A stretch of 64,000 nt of DNA from NCBI GenBank assembly GCA_024516035.1, contig CM044961.1:16729756-16793755 (forward strand), in the 5' to 3' direction. Position 1 is the first letter of the stretch. Every line of letters starts with the position of its first letter. The position numbers and the translations under genes were made by a program. The DNA comes from Bactericera cockerelli (lineage: Eukaryota > Arthropoda > Insecta > Hemiptera > Triozidae). The notes beneath the pieces are model-generated. The model did no database searches, was not told the DNA's origin, and saw only the letters and a program-made list of their open reading frames with translations. Shown here piece by piece: positions 21,605 to 32,559 of the stretch.

Positions 21605-22585
21605 CACTAATAATACAAAAGGATTGGTGGGACATGAGTTTTCTTTCCTTCCAACCTGGGTGTTTTCTGTACTAGAAACCACTGGGTTGGAAGGATCTAA
21701 CTCTCATCAAAACTGGCTTTCTTTTTTCAAGTAAAGTGTCATGAAAATTAAGTCATGATTTTTGTTCTTTCTAAGTCTGTAGACTTAAGAAGCAAGGAAA
21801 AAATGGAAATATTTAGGGTGAAATTAATAGACATTGATGACTTCAGCATTGGTTATCCTATGCTAAGTAATACGCAAATCTAGACTTAGTGTCCAAGAGG
21901 TATTACAATTTTTTTAAATATTAACTTTGGCCTTAAGAAACAATACATTAAGGATGTTATAAACTTTTTTTCTAAAATATTTTGTTTTGCTAGTTTACAT
22001 TTTTGTTTCCATAAGTTGTAATAATTTTTCCTGTATTGAGTGTAAATCCTTAATCTAATTTATTTTATACAAAACAAAAAAAATTGTGTGTGTTCCCTGA
22101 ACTGTGCTAGAGAATGTATATTGGTATCTAATTTCTTATACTTTACTTATTTTATGTTAATCAACAAAATAATGAAAATATAAGTATGTTACATTTGTGT
22201 ATAAACATGATAATATTAATTATATCTTTTCTATTTGATAAAGTTTGCAGGAAGGTTTAGACACATTATAGTTAGTATCATTATTAAATTTACTTTGGTT
22301 CATATGGGCTGTGTGGGCCCCAGAGCAATAAGAGTGCAATTACCTCCACTACAGTACATAATTATTAGTAGAATAGTAAATAAGTTTCTTTGTGTTATTA
22401 TATCACTATTTCAGTGGGTAGCATGGAACTAAAGAACTTGCACAAGTTATCTTTTAATACACAATAGCTTGATTTGACCATAATTCCACCAATGGTGTCT
22501 GCTCACAGTACTCACATCAAAGCATCTATTTATTTTTATCTCACAAGGTATATGAGTGGACCCCAGGCATTCAATTATAGAGAGA
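21605..22585. other. AT-rich spacer, nothing recognised
   Basis: 21640-21760 contains two similar CCAACCTGGG/CCACTGGGTTGG segments forming a weak inverted repeat. Nothing else stands out. Confidence 0.4.
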
Positions 22586-22589
22586 AAAA

Positions 22590-22672
22590 TTATTGTCCCA
22601 CTGGGTATCGAATGCAGGTCACTGTGTATGCAAGCCTAGTATGCTACTCACTCAGCCACGATTACAACTAAT
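22590..22672 (-). repeat. tRNA-like SINE head, minus strand
   Basis: Minus strand: GTGGCTGAGTGAGTAGCATA (A-box region), AGGCTTGCATACACAGTGAC (anticodon arm with TGC), GCATTCGATACCCAG (B box). Resembles a worn tRNA; the acceptor stem does not pair fully. Confidence 0.5.
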
Positions 22673-23194
22673 TCTTCCCATAGAATAATAGATATCAAGA
22701 AGTGCAGTAATCTCTTTAGCAACTTCTTTATAAGTTGGATGTTGTCTCGAGACACCCTAATAAAATAATAAATTAATTACTTTAATGAGACACAAAGGAA
22801 AACTAGTACTTGGTATCGCTCGTAAATCATATTGTTAGTATTTTGTAATAGGAAGTATTGGGTATATGTATGTACAACATGTTTAAATTGTGCATTTTTT
22901 ATTGAGGAAAAATGTACGTGTCAATCGGGATTTGAACCCTACCGTTTGTTACCATTCACATAAAATAATTGAGTAGGTAACAGTTACCTACTTACCTGAT
23001 GCCTATTAATTAATTAGTTACCTATATGTTGTGTGGCTTATTTCTCATTGAGGAATATTACACAGAAGTTTTTGAAATTTCCTTTATAAACCATTTATAC
23101 TTCAGGTTAACAGAGTTTTGAACTTTCTAATTTACCTAAATAAGGGAAACGATATTCCCATCTTAAAAAAAAAAAACAGTAATACTGTCGTGAT

Positions 23195-23345
23195 TATAGT
23201 GCTCGATTAGGACTATCATGTCCCATTATTCAAACAATAAGTCCAACGCAATATGAATATAAAAATTCTGCACATGTCACATCTGCATCGTCATCTCTAG
23301 GATGAGGAGAGTGTCGCCTTAACCACAGAGCCATCGAATCATCTC
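23195..23345 (-). repeat. Worn tRNA-SINE (family D) tail and body
   Basis: CTCGATTAGGACTATCATGTC and CCCATTATTCAAACAATAAGTC recur in altered form at 45040-45100 and 59938-60010. At the latter the body is followed by a clear minus-strand tRNA-like head. Here the head region (23290-23340) is decayed, with an ACCACAGAGCC remnant. Confidence 0.4.
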
Positions 23346-23384
23346 ACTGAAGTGAATTAATAACACGTTATGAAGCTATCGAGA

Positions 23385-23500
23385 CAGCCCGCGAGAAATA
23401 TTCCGTCTGCGGCGATGGTGTCGCGCTATGTGGCGTGTCCACGAAACTGGGGCTCGTTTCCACACTTATTAATCTACACGCTATGGTAAGGGTAAGACCA
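23385..23500. repeat. CpG-rich segment matching 20620-20740 in inverse
   Basis: Reverse complement contains CGTGTAGATTAATAAGTGTG, GAAACGAG and CATCGCCGCAGACGG, paralleling 20640-20730. The preceding GCCCGCGAGAAATATTCCG is also CG-rich. Confidence 0.45.
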
Positions 23501-23532
23501 CATTGGCAGAGGGGAGGGGGTTCTTTCTTATA

Positions 23533-25346
23533 CAGGGTGTCCCGTATACAGATGCAAATATTTTGAGGGTAGGTTCAGCCCACCGTGGACTATCATATGA
23601 GCGAAACTTGCAGTGGGGCATTTTGCTTCGTTAAAGAGTTATGGCCAAATCCCTGTTTTTCTCACAGGTCTAGAGGTCACTTAGATCGATGCACGTTTTT
23701 AAAGAAATGGTAGCCAGTAAGTAATTTTTGACTTCATGTATGGATAGTCATGCATATTTCCCTTGAAATGCAGTTGGTTGCATGAAAAAATATTGAAAGA
23801 CCAGAGAGATATTTAATCATAAGTTCAATATTTTTCTAAAATTCGATTTTTCCCTGTTTTCCCTTTCGTGAATTTAGAGTACTTCTACAATTGCAATTCT
23901 GCGTATCACTAGGTAAAAAAATACCCTTTGCTATTTTGTTTCAATAAATACAAAGTTCTTTCAGACGCGTGAAGGAACGAATGAGATACGCCTTATCAAA
24001 CGGCACCAGAAGGAGAGAAACACATCTTTCAAATTTTGAATCTGGGCGCTATTGCATTTTGAAGAACACTCGATGCCTGAAGCGGTCTGAATGAAAATTT
24101 TCTGAGTACAATTAGTTCTATTAACCAACTATATCAATCAAATCTAATAGTTAAAATAACAAGGCGATCAATTTGTTCGGTGGAAAAGAAAGCCACAAGC
24201 TTTAACCTTGCCCTTGGTTCGCTACATATTCTTTTGGGTTCTTTTCATTTCATGTCCTGTGTTGCAGAATGTATCATGTTTGTAGTTTATTAATAAACTA
24301 CAAACATGTATCACTGTATCGCCACCCTTGATCAGTCTTTGTTTACATTTATTTCACAAATTGTTACCATGTTCATTGTAAAAAAAAAAAATGTAAATAA
24401 AGCTTGGTCCAATTGTTTATAAAATAAAAATAAAGTATTAATAATAATAGTAACCTTAAGGTTGGATGTTCGAATTTTACCCACGAGTTTTACCCAAGGT
24501 TAATTTTCGGCACTATTTGTTATGTTTTTGATATCATGATTGTGATTAACACAAAAATGATATTTTTAATTTTACTTCTAAAAATAAAATCATAATTTTT
24601 GTTGGTAGCGCAGAGTCTTTCTCCATGTGTATTCTTTTTCCATAATTACACCACTGGTTGCTGCTCTCGTTGCAGCCTCTCATTTTTCCTCATGATAACC
24701 CTGTGATTCCGTAACCCCATTCACATAAAAGTTCACACCGACCGACCACTGTGAATGATCAATTTCCCTCTGTCAAACATCCCAGAGCAGTGTATTTATA
24801 CCTCAAATTACGCGCCAATTCTGTTAAAATTCAGCCAACTTTGAATTTTCCATCATGATTCAGAAGTGTTTTTTGAGCTTTGTGTGTACTGCGTTCCATG
24901 ATCTTTAAAGTAATATAAATGAGCTTTCTTTTTTCTAAAAGTAAACATAATAGGGTATTTTTTTAACAAGTGATACGCAGAATTGCAATTGTAGAAGTAC
25001 TCTAAATTCACGAAAGGGAAAACAGGGAAAAATCAAATTTTAGAAAAGTATTGAACTTATGATTAAATATCTCTTTGGTCTTTCAATATTTTTTTATGCA
25101 ACCAACTGCATTTCAAGGGAAATATGCATGACTATCCATAAATGAAGTCAAAAATTAGTTATTGGCTATCATATCTTTAAAAACGTGCATCGATCCAAGT
25201 GACCTCTAGACCTGTGGGAAAAACAGGGATTTGGCCATAACTCTTTAACGAAGCAAAATGCCCCACTGCAAGTTTCGCTCATATGATAGTCCACGGTGGG
25301 CTGAACCTAACCTCAAAATATTTGCATCTGTATACGGGACACCCTG
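23533..25346. mobile_element. Non-autonomous DNA transposon with ~400 bp terminal inverted repeats
   Basis: The element runs from CAGGGTGTCCCGTATACAGA to its inverse ending GGGACACCCTG. Each end is flanked by TATA (23529-23532 and 25347-25350), so the target duplication is TA or TATA, as in Tc1/mariner-like elements. The arms pair from 23533 to about 23945 and from about 24945 to 25346, for example AGTCCACGGTGGGCTGAAC on the right against its inverse on the left. The interior contains no transposase. A perfect 34-bp palindrome sits near the middle at 24275-24308. Superfamily assignment is inference from the flanking TA. Confidence 0.8.
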
Positions 25347-25429
25347 TATATATGTATATAGGTGACTACGGGTAATAAGGGTATGGACAATTCTCATTCG
25401 GGTTATTACGTCTTCTTCATAACTTTTCT

Positions 25430-25603
25430 TTCATCAAAGTTCTTGCGGAAAGGTTGACTGAAAAGATTGGAATGGATTATGGAAGAATGGTGGGATACTT
25501 GAGAACAAGAGTTGGAATAAGCATTGTAAGAGCGACGAGCATGTGTGTACGAAGGACAAGAAGAAGATACAGAAGTGGAGAGTCTTTGTTAGGATTTGAG
25601 TAA
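25430..25603 (+). pseudogene. C-terminal remnant of a retroelement polyprotein
   Basis: Frame: FIKVLAERLTEKIGMDYGRM, then VGYLRTRVGISIVRATSMCV, then R-R-T-R-R-R-Y-R-S-G-E to a stop at 25601. The pattern A-E-(R)-L-x-E-K-x-x-x-x-Y-G-x-(V/M)-x-G-Y-L-R-(T/C)-R-x-x-x-(A/S)-I-V-R-A-T-x-x-C-(I/V)-R resembles a short C-terminal segment I know from invertebrate reverse-transcriptase-containing elements. Recognition is from memory of the pattern, without a search. Nothing upstream extends it; the transposon ending at 25346 lies immediately before. Confidence 0.45.
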
Positions 25604-28600
25604 TAGAGAGAGAGTTTATTTATACAAATATAATTAAAAGAATTTTATAGTACTTTTCGACCTATGACTGAATTCCAAAATTCAGTAGTGGGTTTGATTT
25701 TTTTTAAGTTTATTCTTAGAGTGGACATCATTGAATGGGGTGGATAGATTATTTTTGCAAATAATCCTAATGAGAGGTTTAAGGTCTTCTGGAGAACACA
25801 AATCAACCGATTATGCATGGTTCTCTCTGTTTCCAGCAGTATCCACATTTTCATTTCCTGCAATGCCACAGTAGGATGGGCACGGGATCAACCTTAAAGT
25901 AGTGATTGCATCACCCTGTAATTCACAATTATTATATTGTTATTACTTGTACCTATGGCTGCAGTATGTATATAAACCTAGTAGTATGTATATCAAATTA
26001 TTTTAGTTATTAAAAATCGTGTTCACAGTATGGACGATTGAATTCCATACTGCCTTACTACCGAAAGCATTTCTGGTCTGAAGCGCCCAGCTATTTTGAG
26101 TCTACTCGATCATTGTGTTTTCCAACCTTGGTTCCAGTTTAGTGAAATAATACCTATTAGAAAAGCAGTCTATTTTCGGGTGTTTTTGAAAGGTTATTTT
26201 TGTATTTCTTTTATAGCTCTTTTGACGGACCATTTAAAATTTCATATTTATTATTATTCAATATTTGAAAACGATGTTGCCTGTATTGATCCTATTTTAA
26301 TCAGTATTTTATTTCGCTACCTATTTTGAGATGACTCGATTCTAATAATAAATTATAGAGTGTTGATTACTGAATGATAAAAATAAAATGTATTTACATA
26401 TCTGTGGTATTCTCGTTCATTTCTTTGTTTTTACAAAATAATAATACACACAACATTAAATTAATAACAATTGAGAGATTATTTATCTTCTTTATTTCAA
26501 TAACAATATTGTGTATTTTGAGTGTCAAGGTGGTACTTATTTTAGGCTTTGTTTGTCTACCTTAACAGCGTTTTTGGGTGGCTATTTGAAAGCATAATAG
26601 GTTTTCATACACGTATGTATGTTTTGGTACACGGCACACGGTATTTTACGAAATATACATCAGTATTTTACTAACTATGTCCATGAGATTTCTATTTTCC
26701 GATTTTCTCTCTTTATTTTAAATATTAGGTCTATTTCAATCTAATTATAAATTGATACGCTTAAGATTCCTAAAATGTAAAATTAAAATACTATTGATGT
26801 GTATGCATAGATTTTTGAGGTACTGGAAAGACGTGTTTACTGTGACTTGAAACACATTCTGGGACATTTTGGATTGTCCCATTTCTTTGATTAAGAGCTC
26901 ATAAATTGATTGCTATCTAGATTTAGCAAAAGTCACCTCACTTAGCTGTGGAGTTCATGTAGGTGTACAAATATGTACTACGCAGGAAACATTCCTCCTA
27001 TGAGACTAACTTTGAAAAGTTTCAGAACTTTGTCAATTTTTCCATAGTAATGTTTGCCAACGGGCTCTTTAATCTGTCGTAGCTGTCGCCATAGAATTGT
27101 AATGTAAACATACTAGTGCATGGATCCGTGATCTCTGGTTTGGATCCCACCCAATGCTTGGATTTTTCCTCAACTACTACGTAGTCATAATGCTATTGAG
27201 GGGAAAGCATGATCCTACCTGTATTTACTGAATTAAGTAAGTTAAAATAAAATAATAACTATGTTGAAATCTTTCAAGCACTACATCGTACTTCATAATT
27301 TTTGTGTTCTACTCATATTTTTACCCAGTAAATAAGTGTAAAAAGCGGCCATGGAGATTTTGTTGCACAAAAAACCTCTTTTACATGGAGTTCTTATAAA
27401 ATCGCGTACAATTTTATTCAGTTTCTGTACAAGAATTTGACCTTTTAAAGTTTTCAAATTTCATCTTGAAAGTTTTGTCTCGCAAAGTGGAAATTCCATC
27501 AAACTAATAAGAAATTATTCAGAGGAGTATGATAGTTAAGGTTAGTTAAAATCTTGAGATATAGTTGAAAAATTATACATTGAATAGAATTATAGTGGCC
27601 TTGTAACCTTTTTTTACATGACCACTATAATTCTGAGGGGTAATGCAGCGAGCGTATTGGGCTCTTTGCCATCAAATATCAATATGAATGAGGTGGTTTT
27701 ACTAGTAATAATAAATAATATTCGGTAATATCTATCAGTATAACGTCCTCCAGTCATGCAATAACCATGGTAACAGGTAACAGACAATCATATAACTGAA
27801 ATCTGATACTATACAAATTCTACTTTTCTGTTTATTCTGGTTAATAGAGAGGTTACGCATCAGAGGACTGCAGCTGAGAAAAAAAACGACAAATATATGA
27901 CATCAAAACTGCACCTTATTTCTTGGCATTTGCTGTTGAAACTGTTGGGCCATGGGTAGATGAGACTTTAAAGTTCATTGATAAAATGTAACCTTTAGGT
28001 CGGTGTTTCAAGTTTTAAGCATGGTGAATTATAGTGACGCTCGTTTGAAAATTTTTAATATGATTAACATAAAATGTACGATACCTAATTCGATGAGACA
28101 CAAATTTATTAAAATCTTTAAAAAATATTATGTATCACATTTAACTCAACTTTATGTACTTTCATGTTGTAAAAAGTAAATAACGAATAAAAGGATCTCT
28201 GTCATACTAACACTGTTAGAAAAGTTTCATTTCTGAGGAGTGATCTAATTCCAATTATTACTTTCAAATAAGAAGCAATTTAAACTTTTTTGTACCAAAG
28301 TATAAAGAATAATCATAGCATTCAATATAATAATAAGAATAAAAATAGTTCAGACTTTCCACGAGCTATTAAGTCATTGTGAAAGCCATCTTTCTTAATT
28401 TAAACAGACAACTATTACAAGGAACTACATTGTTCTTGTCTCATGTGATCAAATAAAATGAAAATGTATGTAGCTTTCACGCTATCTATCTTGTATATAA
28501 CTTATAATGTACGCTCGTTATACTTTAAAGCTAATAATGGCTTTTGTCTTAGCGAGACAAGACAAGGCAACTTGGCAGAGAAAGCAGATTTTTCCTCTTC

Positions 28601-28690
28601 TTAGTTTTTTTCATTTCTTAAATAAATGTTTCGTCTACATCCTTCTCTAGCATCTCCTGTATCTTCGACATCCTGTTCCTGTTTTCTATA
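25604..28690. other. Long AT-rich stretch without recognisable elements
   Basis: Mostly non-repetitive. 27110-27240 carries a weak tRNA-SINE-like segment (GTTTGGATCCCACCC as a possible B box). 27860-28050 has no frame. No biased codon use, splice-bounded frame or inverted repeat was found. Confidence 0.4.
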
Positions 28691-28692
28691 AA

Positions 28693-29207
28693 GTACAAAA
28701 GTACTTGAAAGTAACAATAGTACTTGAAAGTAACAATAGTATTTGAAAGTAACAATAGTACTTGAAAGTAACAATAGTATTTGAAAGTAACAATAGTACT
28801 TGAAAGGAACAATAGTACTTGAAAGTAACAATAGTACTTGAAAGTAACAATAGTATTTGAAAGTAACAATAGTACTTGAAAGTAACAATAGTATTTGAAA
28901 GTAACAATAGTACTTGAAAGGAACAATAGTACTTGAAAGTAACAATAGTACTTGAAAGTTACAATAGTACTTGAAAGTAACAATAGTACTTGAAAGTAAC
29001 AATAGTACTTGAAAGTAACAATAGTACTTGAAAGTAACAATAGTACTTGAAAGTAACAATAGTACTTGAAAGGAACAATAGTACTTGAAAGTAACAATAG
29101 TACTTGAAAGTAACAATAGTACTTGAAAGGAATAATAGTACTTGAAAGTAACAATAGTACTTGAAAGTTACAATAGTACTTGAAAGTAACAATAGTACTT
29201 GAAAAAG
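28693..29207. repeat. 19-bp satellite array with 114-bp higher-order period
   Basis: About 27 tandem copies of TACTTGAAAGTAACAATAG. Variants are TATTTG (call it B) and AAAGGAAC (C); standard copies are A. The first twelve monomers read A A B A B C, A A B A B C, giving a 6-monomer (114 bp) higher-order repeat, before the pattern turns into mainly A monomers with occasional GTTAC and GGAAT variants. Because 19 is not a multiple of 3, every frame is open on the minus strand with a 19-residue period. Those frames (up to 204 codons) are artefacts. Confidence 0.95.
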
Positions 29208-29228
29208 TAACACGTAAAAGAAAAAAAT

Positions 29229-29290
29229 ACATTGCTAATAATTACGGACACAACATTTACTTCTTCGTAAATGGTTCACATTGAATTTCC
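29229..29290 (-). repeat. Family F 3'-end fragment
   Basis: CATTGCTAATAATTACGGAC and ACACAACATTTACTTCTTCG are the inverse of the family F 3' end in diverged form, directly abutting the satellite array. Confidence 0.45.
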
Positions 29291-29365
29291 CTAAAAAAAA
29301 AAGTAATTATGCCCCGGAACCGCTTTTGAACACTTCAGGGCACTTTATCTTTATCAATATTCGAA

Positions 29366-29425
29366 CCGGCAACCTCCGGGTCAGTAACCTTTGCGCTTGA
29401 CCACTGAGACACGGAGACCGCCATT
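29366..29425 (-). repeat. tRNA-like SINE head, minus strand
   Basis: On the minus strand: GTCTCCGTGTCTCAGTGGTC (A box CTCAGTGGTC), AAGGTTACTGACCCGGAG (anticodon arm), GTTGCCGGTTCGAAT (B box). The arrangement and spacing match a tRNA through the T arm. No matching acceptor 3' strand follows. Confidence 0.5.
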
Positions 29426-29429
29426 GTAT

Positions 29430-30735
29430 ACATGTATGCACTTGGTAATAAATTTTGAACTTTATGTCCAGAAATATCCCAAACAAAAACTCGTCCTAGT
29501 CGAGTTCCTTCGAGTCGCCACTGACCATTTTCAAAAAAGTCAGCACTAGACTCTCCCTCGGGAACCTAATGAGGATTTGGCTCCTAGCCAATAAGAATAA
29601 TTCACCCTTTTTGGGATGATAATTTTGATATAGATATATATATTACATAATATGGGTAATATATACTTCTTTTTAGGAATAATAAGTAAGTTTAAAGTTA
29701 TAAAACAAATATGTAATTTTATTGTGCGCACTATAATTATTCACTCCCTCCATAGTGAATATTTATTTACAACATGACTGTAACCGACTTGGTCGTTTGC
29801 CCATTGGCATGGAAAACAACAGACTATTAAATTAAAGTAATTTAAATTATAATTTTATTCGATAGCATAAAAGATAATATGAATACCTAATTAGTAAATA
29901 AAAACCTATAAAGATGAAAATTTGGTGTTTGCCATTTAAAATTTAGGGAAGAGAAATTTATAGACGTTTTGTAGCCTGCAATACCTCTATGGAACACAAA
30001 TCTTGATTTTATTTTTTGTTTTAAACATGAAAAGTTGAGAACTGTCGTAAACTTGTAAGTCTATTTAACAAACAAAATAATCATCGCACATTGCATATCT
30101 TCAATTGTTTTACGGCGCGCATAAAATTAAAATGACTCAAGTGGAAATTTATTCTTATACCTACTTACCCTAATTTCCAGATTACTTACATTTTGCCCAA
30201 TCTGTCACCGCGACTATTTCGTCTGGTATTCTGCTACTCTATTATAAAATAGAGGGACTTTAAAATCAAAAAAATCGTCGGGACTTTCGCATCTTGATTT
30301 CATACTAAACTTTTGAGCTAAAATAAAAAGGGTTTTATCTTCTGATGTTAATGATCCCACCCAACGTTAGTTTAGCTCCTGATAATTTTTCTAATACTTA
30401 TGAAGTAAAAGAGAAAAGTTTAAAACAAACTCTTTAATCCCAAATTACTCCCCTCGACCCTCATGTTTAGTCTTCTAATTCTTACGAGGTTTATCTCAAG
30501 AGTGTTTCCCCTTTTCTGTCAACTGCCTGACCCTCAGTTGGATATTCCGCACAATGCTCCTGTATCTCCTAATACTGTCTTATAAGTCAGGACGTTAGAA
30601 CCAAACAGAATCAATGGACATGAAAGGAGCCCAGACATTGGATCTGGGCGTCCATATAATCCTCTCACCACCTTGATTTCGGTATCTCTCCCTATCTCAC
30701 GGACACGGAATTATTTTTTTGAAAAGTTCTCATAT
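29430..30735. other. AT-rich spacer with one SINE tail fragment
   Basis: 30588-30625 (GTCAGGACGTTAGAACCAAA, CAGAATCAA) is the 3' end of a family A SINE. Otherwise there are no recognisable features. Confidence 0.45.
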
Positions 30736-30862
30736 TTGTGTTAATCACTTTCGTGATATCACAACTACTCAAACTCGCTTTACTAAATCCACGCTGAAAC
30801 CGGGACTTGAACCAACGACCTCCAGGTTGCAAGTCTGCCGCTTTACCGATCAAGCTACTGCC
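30736..30862 (-). repeat. tRNA-derived SINE (family C), minus strand
   Basis: Same arrangement as 4636-4772: GTGTTAATCACTTTCGTGAT, then ACTACTCAAACTCGCTTTAC, then a minus-strand tRNA head with GGTTCAAGTCCCGG and GCAGACTTGCAACC. Here the anticodon-position triplet reads TGC. Confidence 0.65.
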
Positions 30863-31149
30863 ACGGAATTATTATTATTATTATTACTGTCTTATAAGGT
30901 AAGAGGAGATACTGTTACTGACCAATTGGCGCCTGAGTAAAATAACACCTATGCTCCTGTTTAGTTTCCTGATATTTATGAAGTTAAGAGGAGGGTTTAT
31001 TGCTCTGCCAATTCTCCGACCCTGAGTGGGATATTCCCCCACAGCTGTCTAGTATCCAAATACATAAGTATGAGGTAAAAGAAGATTATCTAGTTTGAAA
31101 GATGAATGACAGAATAATTTGGAAAATATAAACATTAAATCATTTTCGT

Positions 31150-31245
31150 CTCTCCCTCTTTCTCTTTTTCTCTCTCTACCTCACCCTCACACTTTCTTTC
31201 TCTCCCTCTCCCTCTATCACTCTCTCTCTCTCTCTCACACATGAT
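31150..31245. repeat. CT-rich microsatellite
   Basis: (CT)n mixed with CCCTCT and CTTT units; simple sequence. Confidence 0.85.
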
Positions 31246-31332
31246 ATCTCTGTCTTATGTACATCACATCCGTTCTGTCTGCTCTATGAAGACTGCCCGT
31301 CTCAGTGTTGTCAGATTACACTCAGATTTTTT

Positions 31333-32048
31333 ACTTCCGAGAAATTTCTAATATTAGAAATCGGAAGTATTGTGTTCGTTTTTGTAAAAAAAAATATTTT
31401 TTTGCTCCGATTTCAATTTTTTTCATATTTCTGGACGTTTCATAACCTACTGAGTAAATTTGGTTTTGTGTCCGTCTGTCGGTCTGTCGGTCTGTCTGTC
31501 TGTCTGTCTGTTAAAACGATTCCTTGTAACGCGCAAATCTCGGAAACTACTCGACCGATTTTGATGAAATTTTGCATACATCTAGGAGACATTCTGTAGA
31601 TGGTCCCATTTTAAATTCATCGAATTCATACCAGCGGTTCTGGGTGAAAGAGACCATGCGCCTGACCACTAACTTTTTACTTAAACGCTTATATCTCGTG
31701 AACGGTAAACCCGATTTCGATGAAATTTTGTAGGAATATGCATATCATTGTTTTACATAGGTTATTTATATTTATTTTCAAATTAATTATAATTTGACTC
31801 TGATATTTAAGAAAATCCGAAATTTTGGACAAAAAAGTAAAAAAATAAGGACCACGACTTGCCGATACAGAATTTTTTGTGGAATACAGATTGTAGAAAA
31901 AACAATATTCTACCATATAAAATAAATTTGAAGAAAATCGGTTGAGCCGTTTTGGAGATACAAGTAATTTTCTATAAAATCTCAAAATTGGCACGTGTTT
32001 ACAATGTGAAGCAATCACGAGGAAGTATTGTGTCCATAATTGGCAGTG
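31333..32048 (+). repeat. CGGAAGT family (family F), best full-length copy
   Basis: Starts with the palindrome ACTTCCGAGAAATTTCTAAT ... ATTAGAAATCGGAAGT. It continues TATTGTGTTCG and GCTCCGATTTCAATTTTTT, a tetranucleotide GTCT tract at 31465-31512, GACCGATTTTGATGAAATTT, and GATGGTCCCATTTTAAATTC. A second GATTTCGATGAAATTTTG follows, then ATCGGTTGAGCCGTTTTGG, and it ends ACGAGGAAGTATTGTGTCCA and TAATTGGCAGTG before a T run. GAAGTATTGTGT occurs near both ends in the same orientation. At least nine copies or fragments occur in this window. No terminal inverted repeat or transposase is visible; the class is undecided (a Helitron- or LARD-like non-coding element are options). Confidence 0.75.
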
Positions 32049-32257
32049 TTTTTTTTTTAATGTAATGTATGTAAAAAAATAAAATGAACGGTCAATGGAA
32101 ATTGTTCATATATTTATGTGAAATGGTTTTTGAATGTTTTTAGTGAACAAGATTTTTTGACAGGGCTATAGGCGCAATTTATAATTAGGTGACAGCAAAT
32201 TCCAAAAAGTCCTAAGGTATCTCAAAAAACTTTATTTTAATATGTAATAATTTATGA

Positions 32258-32483
32258 GCCAACGTCTATGGCGCGTTGAGCCGTTGAGTGCACCAGTTCT
32301 CGTAAGTTACCGAAGTTAAGCAACGTCCAGCGAATTGAAAAATTCGTGATGATGGTATTCCGGCCCAACCCAGACTGGGTGAGGTTACTGTGGGTAGCAG
32401 GTTTCCGAATTTCCTGTTACACCCCTTTGTAATATGATCATGCAGTTGAAAGCGACGTGAAACCCCAAAAAAAAAAAAAAAAA
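32258..32483 (+). repeat. 5S rRNA-headed SINE (family B), short-head type
   Basis: GCCAACGTCTATGGCGCGTT is the 5' end of 5S rRNA. GTTACCGAAGTTAAGCAACG is the 5S internal promoter region. Then AAAAATTCGTGATGATGGTA, the central domain (AACCCAGACTGGGTGAGGTT, GGGTAGCAGG), and GCAGTTGAAAGCGACGTGAA with a poly-A tail. A duplicated GAGCCGTTGAGTGC segment lies in the head. Confidence 0.8.
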
Positions 32484-32489
32484 TGAAGT

Positions 32490-32527
32490 AAAGGTTAGAA
32501 AAAATATTATTTTAACACCTTTTAAGT

Positions 32528-32559
<32 letters not shown>

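Noticed and set aside
28693..29207. Regular array resembling a CRISPR
   Set aside because: Monomers are contiguous with no unique spacers, and the context is clearly eukaryotic.
28601..29232. Minus-strand frames of up to 204 codons rich in L-L-L-L-S-S-T-I-V and Y-Y-C-Y-F
   Set aside because: They arise from the 19-bp satellite, which is open in every minus-strand frame; the 19-residue period equals three monomers. No start, splice or bias evidence.
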